From the NCBI GenBank assembly GCA_002483265.1, contig DLHO01000015.1, positions 1-64,000 on the forward strand: a stretch of 64,000 nt of DNA. The letters run 5' to 3'. Below, one piece after another: positions 40,393-48,843 of the stretch (positions are counted from its first letter, which is position 1; the number at the start of each line of letters is the position of its first letter). The translations under genes and the position numbers were made by a program. The DNA is from Flavobacteriales bacterium UBA7666 (GTDB lineage Bacteria > Bacteroidota > Bacteroidia > Flavobacteriales_D > Crocinitomicaceae). Below the pieces are notes generated by a model. That model ran no database searches and was not told the DNA's origin. It saw only the letters and a program-made list of their open reading frames with translations.

Positions 40393-40671
40393 GTGGGAGA
40401 AACGTATGGACACACCATAATAAACCTTCAAAATCTGCGTCATCTGCGTGTAATAAAAGTGGGGAATCTTCAACTAATCATCTCACCGCAAAAACATCCT
40501 AAAAAACCATTCCACACGAACTTCTGTGCTCTTCTGTGTTCCTCCGTCAATGCTAAAGCTAAGGCGTCAACGCTCTGTGGGATACAACAAAAGACACATC
40601 ATAATAAAACTTCAAAATCTGCGTCATCTGCGCAATCTGCGTGCAATAAAAGTGAGGAATCTTTAGCTAGA
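40393..40671. repeat. Duplicated intergenic repeat (CAAAATCTGCGTCATCTGCG family)
   Basis: Two copies of ACACACCATAATAAA plus CTTCAAAATCTGCGTCATCTGCGTG plus CAATAAAAGTGRGGAATCTT, at about 40411-40475 and 40583-40662. Between them are CTTCTGTGCTCTTCTGTGTTCCTCCGT-type words that also occur near 42690, 47975 and 56690. No gene in the 433-base interval. Confidence 0.65.
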
Positions 40672-40674
40672 ACT

Positions 40675-41304
40675 TCACTTCAAAAATCCCTTCTTCCGCA
40701 ACGCATCCTGCCGTTCCTTGATATTCTCCGGAATTTCCCCTGAAAGCAGCCAGTCCAGATCCAAACCATGCTGCCCCGCCGTTTTATTCAGCAATTCATT
40801 TTGCTCAATGAGTCCTCCCAAAGTTTCTAAATCCGATCTGAAATCAACCAAATAATCTTCGTGCATGGATTTGATTAATACCAACAATTTAAAAGTCCTT
40901 GCAATGACATAAATTGCGAACTTTTGTGCTTTCCGGTGTGCAAAAAAAGTAATCTTTGGTTTATTTGATTCAAGTATTTCGTTCAACATCAAAAGATTCA
41001 GGCTGACTTCACCGAACTTGTCTTTTGTGATTTTAACCTGTTCTGTAATATCTCCGCTTAAAGAACGCATTTTCAACAACAAATCCTGAATCGAGGAACT
41101 TTGTTTACTCATCGTTACGACGCGTTTCACAATCATATCCTCCAATTCAGAACGACGTTCTTCCATTGTTTGAGTACTCACCAACTCAAAATACAATTGA
41201 TTGGCAAGTGGGACATCGCGCTTCAATAAACGTAATAACAATCGATCCTTTTCCTTGATGGACAAATTGACGATTGCCTCCTTGAATTCTTTTTCAAATA
41301 CCAT
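40675..41304 (-). CDS. Conserved-looking helical hypothetical protein (209 aa)
   Basis: A 209-residue soluble, mostly helical protein. The N-terminal part IVNLSIKEKDRLLLRLLKRDVPLANQLYFELVSTQTMEERR looks like a protein group I have seen in Bacteroidota without assigned function. The central part SSSIQDLLLKMRSLSGDITEQVKITKDKFGEVSLNLLMLNEIL may be a coiled coil. The end LDWLLSGEIPENIKERQDALRKKGFLK is basic. No signal peptide. Single gene, repeats behind it. Confidence 0.65.
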   Translation of the reverse strand: MVFEKEFKEAIVNLSIKEKDRLLLRLLKRDVPLANQLYFELVSTQTMEERRSELEDMIVKRVVTMSKQSSSIQDLLLKMRSLSGDITEQVKITKDKFGEVSLNLLMLNEILESNKPKITFFAHRKAQKFAIYVIARTFKLLVLIKSMHEDYLVDFRSDLETLGGLIEQNELLNKTAGQHGLDLDWLLSGEIPENIKERQDALRKKGFLK

Positions 41305-41457
41305 ATGCTTTTCTGAAATAATCCGGATTTGTTTCCTACGAAATTAGCACAAAATGAATCAAAAGCGGTACAGAAAAAATGCCTGAAAAACAATTCAGAC
41401 AAAAATACGTGTTCAAAATTCAGGTATTTCTAACTGGTTCTAATTCATTATTGCTTC

Positions 41458-41465
41458 TATTTTTG
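41458..41465 (+). promoter_or_regulatory. -7 promoter box of the lipase gene
   Basis: TATTTTTG, exact consensus; predicted transcript start near 41470 and a 30-base leader. Confidence 0.45.
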
Positions 41466-41499
41466 TATTAGAAATATTTTAAACCAAACACTATTCATT

Positions 41500-42429
41500 A
41501 TGAGTACCATTTCTTTACCATGTCAGTTGTTATGTGCATCTGCCTCAGCTTATGCTATCAGTCCTACAGATCCAAGTGGACAATACAATCCCCTTGGTTC
41601 AGATTCTCCATTTCAAAATCAATACGATGCTGTTGGTTTTATTGGAGATCCATATGTAGTGACAGCAGACCAAATTGAAGCTGCTCTTGTGGGGCAAACC
41701 GCAAACGGAATCATTGTCGCTTTTCGTGGAACCCTCCCTCCTGCTTTAAACTGGGATTCTTTTTTCGATTGGTTGCAAGACTTCATGGCTCCAACAACCA
41801 GTAATATTAATCTTCCGGGAGAAGTACACGAAGGATTTCTCTTCGCTTTAAACTTATTGAGAGGTGGAATTATTGATGCTATTCAGGCGCTTGATCCAAG
41901 TGGTTCACTTCCGATTTATATAACCGGACATAGTAAAGGAGGCGGAATAGCTCCGATTGCAGCCATCTATTTTAAGAATGTTTACAGTCTGAACATTACT
42001 CAAACAATCACTTTTGCAGGTCCTAATTGCGGAAATACTGATTTTGCGAATGCATATAATGAAACCTTTCCCAATGATGTGCGCTACGAAAATTATTTAG
42101 ATATCGTACCACTTTTACCACCTGATAGTGAGTTTATTAATGTTTTGGAAGCAATTCCTGATTTACCCGCTTCTTTTGTAAACAAGTTAAATGAAATGAA
42201 GGCATATGATTATCAGCCTTTGGGGAATTTAATGTACATCGATTCAAGTGCGGTTGCGAAATCATACAATACGTTTGAAGCCGATTTATTACTGCCTGTT
42301 CGCATAGCAGAAATCAGTGAGAAAATTTTGACATTCGATTTGTCGGCCATTGGAGATGCACACCATGCAAGCTGCGGATATCGTTACATGAAGGGAACCT
42401 GTTCGGGAACAACAATCTGTCCTGTCTAA
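41500..42429 (+). CDS. Class 3 (fungal-type) lipase family protein
   Basis: A 309-residue alpha/beta-hydrolase of the lipase class 3 family. The nucleophile elbow is GHSKGG (Ser145), preceded by IIVAFRGTLPPALNWDSFFDWLQDF (oxyanion region) and VHEGFLFAL. The acidic residue is likely Asp201 in YLDIVPLLPP and the His is in DAHHASCGYRYM near the C-terminus. No signal peptide is apparent, although LCASASAYAI near residue 11 is mildly hydrophobic; the enzyme may act in the cytoplasm. It probably cleaves ester bonds of glycerolipids or similar substrates. Transcribed alone with its own promoter and terminator. Confidence 0.85.
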   Translation: MSTISLPCQLLCASASAYAISPTDPSGQYNPLGSDSPFQNQYDAVGFIGDPYVVTADQIEAALVGQTANGIIVAFRGTLPPALNWDSFFDWLQDFMAPTTSNINLPGEVHEGFLFALNLLRGGIIDAIQALDPSGSLPIYITGHSKGGGIAPIAAIYFKNVYSLNITQTITFAGPNCGNTDFANAYNETFPNDVRYENYLDIVPLLPPDSEFINVLEAIPDLPASFVNKLNEMKAYDYQPLGNLMYIDSSAVAKSYNTFEADLLLPVRIAEISEKILTFDLSAIGDAHHASCGYRYMKGTCSGTTICPV

Positions 42430-42450
42430 CTGATTCTTAGTTAAGTGACT

Positions 42451-42484
42451 AAAAGGCGGTTTAAGTAGTTAGATCGCCTTTTGT
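42451..42484 (+). terminator. Rho-independent terminator of the lipase gene
   Basis: Eight-base perfect stem AAAAGGCG / CGCCTTTT with a 16-base loop, 21 bases after the stop. Confidence 0.7.
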
Positions 42485-42821
42485 CTGGCGCTGATTTGAC
42501 CCTTTGCGTTCTGTCCAAGTATAGCGACTGGAGTCTGCTATGCTTTCTCCCTTCGCGGTAAAAAAATAAAGAACTGCCCGCGGCGTCGGGTAGATCAATT
42601 TGTGTTCTTTGTGTGCTTTGTGGTTCAATTTATTCTGCTTCAACTGCACAAAAAGCAAAAGGGCTCTGCCGAAGGCTGAGATCTGCCCCCGATAAAACCT
42701 CTGCGCTCTTCTGTGTTCCTCCTCAGATTATAACTTTTATCAAAGTTATCTTCGTCTTCAATCGCTACCGCGCTTTCTTGTGGGAAATAAAAAAAACTGG
42801 GATCTCTAGCTAAATCTCACT
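42485..42821. repeat. Intergenic repeat mosaic
   Basis: No gene. Contains CTCTGCCGAAGGCTGAGATCTG at about 42664, a hairpin related to CTACACCGAAGGTGGAGATCTG at 47916 and 56731 in which both arms have changed together, and TGCGCTCTTCTGTGTTCCTCC-type words as at 40530. Confidence 0.55.
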
Positions 42822-43295
42822 TTAAAAATCCAGAATATCCGAATCCCGTCTCCTATCCTTAGGTTTTTCCGTAATTGCTTTGGTCAACGATTGAGTGATC
42901 AGAATAACTTGCGAAATCAATAGCAGGTAAAAACCAGAAAGCATTTCATCGGGAAGCGGAGCTCCATGTCCGTCGGAAGTGCTGTAAATGAGCAGCGATA
43001 ATGAAAAAACAAATGCAATGGTAGCCAGAATGGCCGTTGGAAGTGATTTTGGAAAAAAGAAGCGGGATAAAACGAGTACAATCGCAATTGCCAAATTCAC
43101 AAGAGCAAACAAAGACCCAAAACCATTAAAAACCCACATGCGCAGACCAAATTCCGGTGAATCATAAACCTCAACAACTGAAAAACTTCCTGAAATAATC
43201 AGTCCCTTTCTCGGACCTTCGAAAAACGGTAGAAATAGCGAAATGACAATGATTCCAAAGCAGATAAGTGTAAGTGTCTTCGAGTTGTTTTTCAT
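42822..43295 (-). CDS. Four-TM hypothetical membrane protein (157 aa)
   Basis: A 157-residue membrane protein with four hydrophobic segments at about 9-25, 56-80, 86-105 and 120-140 and a charged tail (EKPKDRRRDSDILDF). The first loop is FEGPRKGLIISGSFSVVEVYDSPEFGLRMW. I do not recognise a family. The terminator-like hairpin at 43388-43424 lies upstream, between it and the T9SS gene. Single gene. Confidence 0.6.
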   Translation of the reverse strand: MKNNSKTLTLICFGIIVISLFLPFFEGPRKGLIISGSFSVVEVYDSPEFGLRMWVFNGFGSLFALVNLAIAIVLVLSRFFFPKSLPTAILATIAFVFSLSLLIYSTSDGHGAPLPDEMLSGFYLLLISQVILITQSLTKAITEKPKDRRRDSDILDF

Positions 43296-43387
43296 TACCG
43301 GTAATCAGGTTTGAAACGATAGTTTTCAGCGTCAATATTGCTTTAAAAATAAGTTAACTTATGGATGTTCAATTGAAAGATACACCA

Positions 43388-43424
43388 CAAAAAAAGGCTG
43401 CACCAGATAGATACAGCCTTTTTC
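43388..43424 (-). terminator. Terminator of the 720-aa T9SS protein gene
   Basis: On the minus strand AAAAAGGCTG / CAGCCTTTTT with a 13-base loop and a T-run, about 20 bases behind the stop at 43442. Confidence 0.75.
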
Positions 43425-43441
43425 ATATGTAAAAGTCAGGA

Positions 43442-45604
43442 TTATTCGATGATCAGTCGGTATGTTTTTAAAGTACCATCAGCAATCAAATTGATCAAAT
43501 ACATTCCCTTTGGTTGATCTGAATGAACAGTTAATCGCTCACAATCCGTAAAGGTTTTCAAATAAACTTGTTTTCCGGTAAGATCCGTGATTTCCAATTG
43601 AACTGTTTTGTACGAATTATCTAATTCCACAAACACATCTCCGGCGGAAGGATTTGGGTACAATTTCCAGCTTTCTGAAACGTCATTTAAAACAACTGAT
43701 TTGGTGTTGTTCGTTTGTCCTGTATTTGGAGCCTTTGCCATTCCTCTTGGAGGTTGTACACTGCAGACAACATTATTTGAATTGTTGAAATAGTAAGTTT
43801 GTCTTCCTTCACAGCCGGTAGCGGTATTTGTTACCACCACTTCATAAGTAGCGTGTGAGCATGGATTTGGATAACTGCTCGCTGATCCGGCATACACTCC
43901 GTTTTTGTACCATTTGTAAGTGTGAGTTCCTGTAGTTCCAGTGAAACTAGCATTTAACGAAGAGGTACTGTATGGCCAGCTAGTGCTAATTGTTTCCGTA
44001 ATAGTAACCACCGGTGAAGGAAGAATGGTGTAAATAATAGCGGACAATGCAGGCAATCCTCCGGTACATGAAGTTGTAGTAAATAGTATGGTGTATTGTC
44101 CCGGAGCACTTAATTGGCGCGAAATAACTCCCGTAGTTGCATTGATAGACAATCCGGCAGGACTTGATGTAAAGGTACCGGTCTGTCCATACGTATTTGG
44201 ATAAGACGATCCTGAATTTTTACAATGTGAGTGTCCGTCAGGATAATAGAATGAACCTGCAGTAATATTCCAATTTTCATAAGCACCCTTGTCAACATTC
44301 TGAATAGTTCGTGGATTTCCTTCTAAATCTTCAGAAACCGGAGCGGTGCTTCCTAATCCGAAATAATCATAAGTATCTAAAGGAATATTTCCGTTAATCC
44401 CACCGTTCATTGCAGGAGAGCAAGTCTTTAGATGATAATCTCCATCTACCGACGGAGGCGTAGATCCCACTTGAATAAACATCGGGTCAACAGGAGTGGT
44501 GCTATTTCCAAGCAAATCGTTCGTCGTTGGAGTGAAAACTCCCGGTGAAAGTCCTATAGATCCGATTAAATTCCCACCAGTTGAGATACACTGAACATTT
44601 ACAGTTAGCAAATTTAAGTCAGGGTCATTTCCTGGTGAGCTGATATTTTTAGCTACAATACAGTTCCCGATATAAAACGGGTGCGCATTGTTCAAATGAA
44701 TTCCTCCCGCTACTGCTGCATAGTTATTTGCGATAGTAAGATTGGTGAACTTAAGTTTTTGAGCCCAGAAATTCGGTGAATTGATACAAATAGCACCTCC
44801 GTATCCTCCAATTCCTCCAGCAGCAGAGTTTCCAGTGAATAGTGAGTTCGATACTTCGAGGTTTACAATACCGGCAACATAGATTGCTCCACCGTAACCA
44901 GCCAGATTTGTGGGGGCTGAAGCATGGTTCCCTGTGAAACTGGAATTAAGTATATAGGCTTCAGCATTAAAAAGGTGAACCGCTCCTCCAGTAGCTCCGA
45001 CATTAGTGGGTACTACGTTTCCATTGTTCTTAAAATTACATCCCTGAGCACGTAACTTGCCGTTTCCTGTGTAAACTGCCCCTCCTAATCCCGATTGATT
45101 GTTTTCAAAAACACAATTCGTTAGTTTGATTTCTGAAGCAGCGTTTGTGCTGTATATTGCTCCTCCATACCTGCTTGTATTGTTCTTAAAAATGCAGTTA
45201 GTTGCAGTGAGATTTCCAAGTACATTAACTGCGTGTCCGTTTAAGGGAAACATATGGGTTGGCGCCAATGATCCTTCCTGTAAAGTGATTCCGGTCATTT
45301 CCAGAGTAACTCCGGTTTTTACTTCAAATAAATTGGTCATCAGATTTCCATCAATAACAGCAATTCCACCGTTAACGGAAAGCTTTACGTTTCTTGAAAT
45401 GATTATGGAATCCTGTAAGTTGATAGAACTGGTCAATCCGGTAAGATTGATAGTTGTTCCGGTCGCTGCATGGTGAATTTCATAACGCAATGTTCCCGGA
45501 ACATAGCTTACATCACTTGGGCTGTTAACGACAGCGGTTTGTGCCTGACTGTTAAATGCAAGAAATACAAATAAGAGCAGAATGAATGGGTTTCTTTTTT
45601 TCAT
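43442..45604 (-). CDS. Right-handed beta-helix protein (choice-of-anchor Q) with T9SS domain
   Basis: A 720-residue secreted protein. Signal peptide about 1-21 (FILLLFVFLAFNSQAQ). A parallel beta-helix follows at about 25-330, with repeated short strands and Asn ladders (TNCIFKNNTSRYGGAIYS, TNCVFENNQSGLGGAVYT, SNSLFTGNSAAGGIGGYGGAI). The choice-of-anchor Q segment is at about 330-440 (DYHLKTCSPAMNGG, EGNPRTIQNVDKGAYE). Ig-like or PKD-like regions lie at about 450-600, and the T9SS type A domain at about 645-720 (KLYPNPSAGDVFVELDN ... KGMYLINLIADGTLKTYRLIIE). Probably a surface adhesin or polysaccharide-binding protein. Confidence 0.87.
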   Translation of the reverse strand: MKKRNPFILLLFVFLAFNSQAQTAVVNSPSDVSYVPGTLRYEIHHAATGTTINLTGLTSSINLQDSIIISRNVKLSVNGGIAVIDGNLMTNLFEVKTGVTLEMTGITLQEGSLAPTHMFPLNGHAVNVLGNLTATNCIFKNNTSRYGGAIYSTNAASEIKLTNCVFENNQSGLGGAVYTGNGKLRAQGCNFKNNGNVVPTNVGATGGAVHLFNAEAYILNSSFTGNHASAPTNLAGYGGAIYVAGIVNLEVSNSLFTGNSAAGGIGGYGGAICINSPNFWAQKLKFTNLTIANNYAAVAGGIHLNNAHPFYIGNCIVAKNISSPGNDPDLNLLTVNVQCISTGGNLIGSIGLSPGVFTPTTNDLLGNSTTPVDPMFIQVGSTPPSVDGDYHLKTCSPAMNGGINGNIPLDTYDYFGLGSTAPVSEDLEGNPRTIQNVDKGAYENWNITAGSFYYPDGHSHCKNSGSSYPNTYGQTGTFTSSPAGLSINATTGVISRQLSAPGQYTILFTTTSCTGGLPALSAIIYTILPSPVVTITETISTSWPYSTSSLNASFTGTTGTHTYKWYKNGVYAGSASSYPNPCSHATYEVVVTNTATGCEGRQTYYFNNSNNVVCSVQPPRGMAKAPNTGQTNNTKSVVLNDVSESWKLYPNPSAGDVFVELDNSYKTVQLEITDLTGKQVYLKTFTDCERLTVHSDQPKGMYLINLIADGTLKTYRLIIE

Positions 45605-45847
45605 AATAAATAATGATTATTTGCACAATAGTAGCAGATTGAACAATCAGGAACCGCTTTTAGTTCAGGAATGGACAATTGACTTTAGCAATGGAAAAGT
45701 TGACACTTAGAAATCGGATACAGAACTAAATTTATCAGTGATAGATTCTTTATTTTAGTCGATCAAAATGTAAATTCCTTCATTCCAGTTCTTAAATGGA
45801 TTTATTTTGAGAACTTTTCACTTAATTTGTACAAAACTTTCTAAAAC

Positions 45848-46219
45848 ATGAAAAAACTAATTATCCTATCTATCTGCATGGTGTCAGCACTTTCTTGCAC
45901 GAAAGAAAAGTTTACAAGTACCCACTCTTTCTGGTATAATACAGCTACAGCAGATGATTTAGTGGCTTATGGAGTTGACGAGTTGACTTTATTTGTTGAT
46001 GGAACTGAGATTGCTACGATCGACGCTTACGATCATTATACCGCAGATCCGGGTTGTGGGGTAGGAAACTTTGTATACACAGATAAAATGTTCAAGAGAG
46101 AGAACAAAACACATTCTTATCAGATTTTAGATGAGGCAGACAGCTTGATTTTCGAAGGTAGTTTCCAGATGAAACAAAAAACACCTTGTGAATCAACTAA
46201 ATTGGTTGTCAGCTTCTAA
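45848..46219 (+). CDS. Hypothetical lipoprotein upstream of the ceramidase-like gene
   Basis: A 123-residue lipoprotein: signal IILSICMVSALSC with Cys17. The mature part is beta-rich (DELTLFVDGTEIATIDAYDHYTADPGCGVGNFVYTDK, SYQILDEADSLIFEGSFQM). Two further Cys may pair. It ends three bases before the TTG start of the ceramidase-like gene, so the two are co-transcribed. Function unknown. Confidence 0.65.
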   Translation: MKKLIILSICMVSALSCTKEKFTSTHSFWYNTATADDLVAYGVDELTLFVDGTEIATIDAYDHYTADPGCGVGNFVYTDKMFKRENKTHSYQILDEADSLIFEGSFQMKQKTPCESTKLVVSF

Positions 46220-46222
46220 ATT

Positions 46223-46933
46223 TTGTTTCCTGCTTTTTTATTAGAATCAGCCGCGATTGCTTCAGTTCCGGATAACGGCCCGGTTTACCGAGAAACAACT
46301 GATTTATCTTTATTCATAGTTGAACCCTGGAATGCTTGGTCATCCCTGACATTTCTGATTCCTGTGTTTATCTTTTTGTGGCAGCTCCGCGGAAAGCACA
46401 ACCAGTACGCATTCATTGTTTGGTTTTGCTGTCCTTTGCTTGTTATCGGTGGATTAGGAAGTACCTTTTTTCATGCTTTTCGTGCTTCTACCCTTTTGTT
46501 ATTGCTGGATGTCATTCCGATTGTGATCCTAGTTATTGGAATCAGTATCTGGATGTGGCTAAAAGTACTCCCGAAAAAAATCCAGCTTCTTTGGGTTTTA
46601 TTGATCTTCTTTGGATTGACATTTTTGTCCGGTTTCTTTCTAAACGGACAAGATCGCATTTCTGCCGGCTATTTCTTCCGTGGATGGATGTTACTCCTTC
46701 CCTGCTATTTGTTTTTGCGTCAGACCAAATTTCAAAACTCAAGCCGCTTGTTTACCGCAATCGCATGCTTTTCCCTGGCTCTGCTTTTCCGTTTCCTGGA
46801 TGAAAAAATCGAAATCGGATTCATGCCGTGGGGAACACATTGGCTGTGGCACCTTTCAACTGCTCTCGGAGCATACTTCCTGGGAGAATATTTGATTAAA
46901 AACGCGTATTCTAATTCAAAAGTCGAAAGTTGA
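46223..46933 (+). CDS. Alkaline ceramidase-like membrane hydrolase (CREST superfamily)
   Basis: A 236-residue protein with seven likely TMs and the residues of the ceramidase (PF05875) zinc site. Ser80 and His84 lie in GLGSTFFHAFRAS, Asp96 in LLLLDVIPIV, and His206 and His210 in GTHWLWHLSTALG. In human ACER3 the corresponding zinc-site residues are S77, H81, D92, H217 and H221, with nearly the same spacings. The N-terminal EPWNAWSSLTFLIPV fits the first family block. Ceramidases split ceramide into sphingosine and fatty acid, and many Bacteroidota make sphingolipids, so the activity is plausible but inferred. The start is TTG 46223; no ATG precedes the first TM. Confidence 0.78.
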   Translation: MFPAFLLESAAIASVPDNGPVYRETTDLSLFIVEPWNAWSSLTFLIPVFIFLWQLRGKHNQYAFIVWFCCPLLVIGGLGSTFFHAFRASTLLLLLDVIPIVILVIGISIWMWLKVLPKKIQLLWVLLIFFGLTFLSGFFLNGQDRISAGYFFRGWMLLLPCYLFLRQTKFQNSSRLFTAIACFSLALLFRFLDEKIEIGFMPWGTHWLWHLSTALGAYFLGEYLIKNAYSNSKVES

Positions 46934-47335
46934 AATCCTGATAGCTATCGAGCCAAAAGTGAAAAAATTTGAATTAAGTAATTCGTAATTCGTTTCACAG
47001 ATCTGTAAAGTCGCACAGAAGCAAAATACTCCTAAAAACAGACAGAAAATAAATCACTAATAGTTCAAGCGTGGATCATCCGAGGATCACCCGACTATTA
47101 CCCGACTATAAAGCGTCTTTTGTTAAGGAATTAACAGACGGTTTTATTGCGATTCAGACGGTTTTGGGGTTAAAAGTGAAGACAATTAATGGGAGTTGTA
47201 ATAGCGCATCTGTAAATAGAAACAAATTCACATCCGTATATTCTTCTACACGTGTTCGTAAATTTGCGAATTAGGAAAATCTAATAATTCGTATCCCGAT
47301 AGCTATCGGGACGTAATTCGTAATTATTATTATAA
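46934..47335. other. Gene-free interval with palindromic repeats
   Basis: No convincing gene. Holds a degenerate CCTGATAGCTATCG palindrome at about 46938, several AATTCGTAATTCG words and a perfect TCCCGATAGCTATCGGGA at 47294-47311. A 67-codon plus-strand frame at 47071 has no codon or motif support. Confidence 0.55.
47294..47311. repeat. 18-bp palindrome TCCCGATAGCTATCGGGA
   Basis: Perfect palindrome. Identical copies at 48140-48157, 57642-57659 and 63791-63808, each next to ATTCGTA/ATTCGTAATT words. All between genes. Confidence 0.75.
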
Positions 47336-47686
47336 TCAGTCCTCGAACGCCATCCGTCTTGCTTGCTCCATAAAGTAATTTACATCCGGACAATTTTTGT
47401 TCAATGCATCAGTAATTTCATTTTCAGGAACCTTTTTATTTTCTTCTGGAGTTAAAATCACATTCGATTTGGCACATCTTTTCAACGACCAGAATAAGTC
47501 GTCGATTTGAAGTTTGTTTTCAGCAATCACTTTTTTGTCTCCTGCCCTGAAGATCCGCACATAACCACTGATATCATTTGTTTTTGAACACTCACAATAA
47601 GCAGCAGCAACTTTTTCCGGAGCAGTTTGCCCAAATACTGTCAAATTCAAAAAACAACTCAGAAATAAAATTAATCCTGTTTTCAT
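47336..47686 (-). CDS. Small secreted protein (116 aa)
   Basis: A 116-residue exported protein. Signal peptide about 1-20 (GLILFLSCFLNLTVFGQ). The mature part has AAAYCECSKTND, LFWSLKRCAKSN and LNKNCPDVNYFMEQARRM, with four Cys that may form two disulfides; similar Cys-patterned small secreted proteins are common in Bacteroidota. ATG 47686 is the start: a TATATTTG box at 47709-47716 predicts the transcript start near 47704, ruling out an in-frame start at 47734. Function unknown. Confidence 0.65.
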   Translation of the reverse strand: MKTGLILFLSCFLNLTVFGQTAPEKVAAAYCECSKTNDISGYVRIFRAGDKKVIAENKLQIDDLFWSLKRCAKSNVILTPEENKKVPENEITDALNKNCPDVNYFMEQARRMAFED

Positions 47687-47708
47687 AGTAAGGTATTTAA
47701 GTATGCAG

Positions 47709-47716
47709 CAAATATA
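47709..47716 (-). promoter_or_regulatory. -7 promoter box
   Basis: Reads TATATTTG on the minus strand; predicted leader about 18 bases before ATG 47686. Confidence 0.45.
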
Positions 47717-47734
47717 ATTAAATTGTTCCTCCAT

Positions 47735-48178
47735 GTTCCTTTTGAACTATAGCGATCCGCCGTGGTGGATCTGTTATTGTTTCCGCGTTCTTCCATAGGA
47801 AAAGAAAAAGATCTGCGATATCCGCGCAATGCGCCAACGCTGACCTTGCTCCACCAAAGCGGTTACGCGAAGGTGAAGAGCTAAGGCGTAAGCGTTCTGC
47901 GGGTATAGGAAGAGAGCTACACCGAAGGTGGAGATCTGGTTTCCATAAAAAAAGCTATTTTCTCTTGAACTATAGCAATTCTCCGTGCTCCTCCGTGTTC
48001 CTCTGTGGGAAACAAAAAGGTGACTGAACGTTGAAAATCCTGACCGTAGCGTCAGGGAATTCGAAGTCAAGTCTGTCAATTCGCATCCCGATAACTATAG
48101 GGCATCGGATTAGGAAAATCTGATAATTTGGCATTCGTATCCCGATAGCTATCGGGAAGGAATTCGTAATTTCGAAGA
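47735..48178. repeat. Intergenic repeat mosaic
   Basis: No gene. Contains, in order: a CCGCCGTGGTGGATCTG palindrome; GATCTGCGATATCCGCGCAATGCG words; AGAGCTACACCGAAGGTGGA plus GATCTGGTTTCCATAAAAAAAG (47913-47955, repeated almost exactly at 56729-56771); GTGCTCCTCCGTGTTCCTCTGTGGGAAA; and two TCCCGATAGCTATCGGGA-type palindromes (one degenerate at 48086, one perfect at 48140-48157). Confidence 0.65.
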
Positions 48179-48727
48179 ATGAAGTTTTCGCCAAGAACAG
48201 TTGTATTGAAAGACGGAAGAGAAGTCCTGCTTCGTCATGTTGAAGTTTCTGATGCTCCACGAGTAATTGAATTCGTGCATGGATTTGTTTACGACGAAGA
48301 ATATGTTCCTTTGACTGAAGGAGAGTTTAACCCCACAATGGCTGAAGAAGAACAAATCTTATCAAACTATGTTGAACGCTCAAACTCCTTGTTTCTCGTT
48401 GCCGAATTTGAAGGTAAACTAGTCGCAAATATCAATGTAGATGGAAATCAACGAAAAATATTGCGACACACAGCCGTTTTTGGAATGGGAATGCACAAAG
48501 AATGGCAGGCCTGCGGTTTGGGAACAGCAATCTTAACAGCGGCGATTGATTGGGCACGAGCCAATTCCGAATTGGAGATCTTGTTTCTGCAAGTATATGC
48601 TGAAAATCAAGCGGGTTTAGCCCTATACCGAAAAACCGGATTCATAGAACATGGAAGAATTCCCAATTTCTTCAAGCAAAACGGACGTTACCACGACGAA
48701 ATCTCCATGCATTTATCCCTAAAATGA
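48179..48727 (+). CDS. GNAT family N-acetyltransferase
   Basis: A 182-residue GNAT enzyme. The lead strand is VVLKDGREVLLRHVEVSDAPRVIEF. The acetyl-CoA motif A is near residues 100-125 (VFGMGMHKEWQACGLGTAILTAAIDWA, with Q-A-C-G-L-G), and motif B is LQVYAENQAGLALYRKTGFIEHGR. It looks like a phosphinothricin/RimL-type N-acetyltransferase; the substrate cannot be told. Full length. It is followed at 117 bases by the AI-2E family gene. Confidence 0.85.
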   Translation: MKFSPRTVVLKDGREVLLRHVEVSDAPRVIEFVHGFVYDEEYVPLTEGEFNPTMAEEEQILSNYVERSNSLFLVAEFEGKLVANINVDGNQRKILRHTAVFGMGMHKEWQACGLGTAILTAAIDWARANSELEILFLQVYAENQAGLALYRKTGFIEHGRIPNFFKQNGRYHDEISMHLSLK

Positions 48728-48843
48728 AAAAGCGCTATCTTGATAATTGATAATTTCGTCATTGATAATTTATTTTAAGGACTTTTCACTATTAACTCCC
48801 CACTACTCCATTTAATCTTCTTACATTTAAGAAAGATCATTTT

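Noticed and set aside
46336..46803. Alternative 155-codon frame inside the ceramidase-like gene
   Set aside because: The frame used by the ceramidase-like protein has TMs and the full zinc site; the other frame is Cys-rich noise.
47071..47274. Plus-strand frame of 67 codons
   Set aside because: No motif, signal or promoter, lies between palindromic repeats, and its composition is unlike neighbouring genes.
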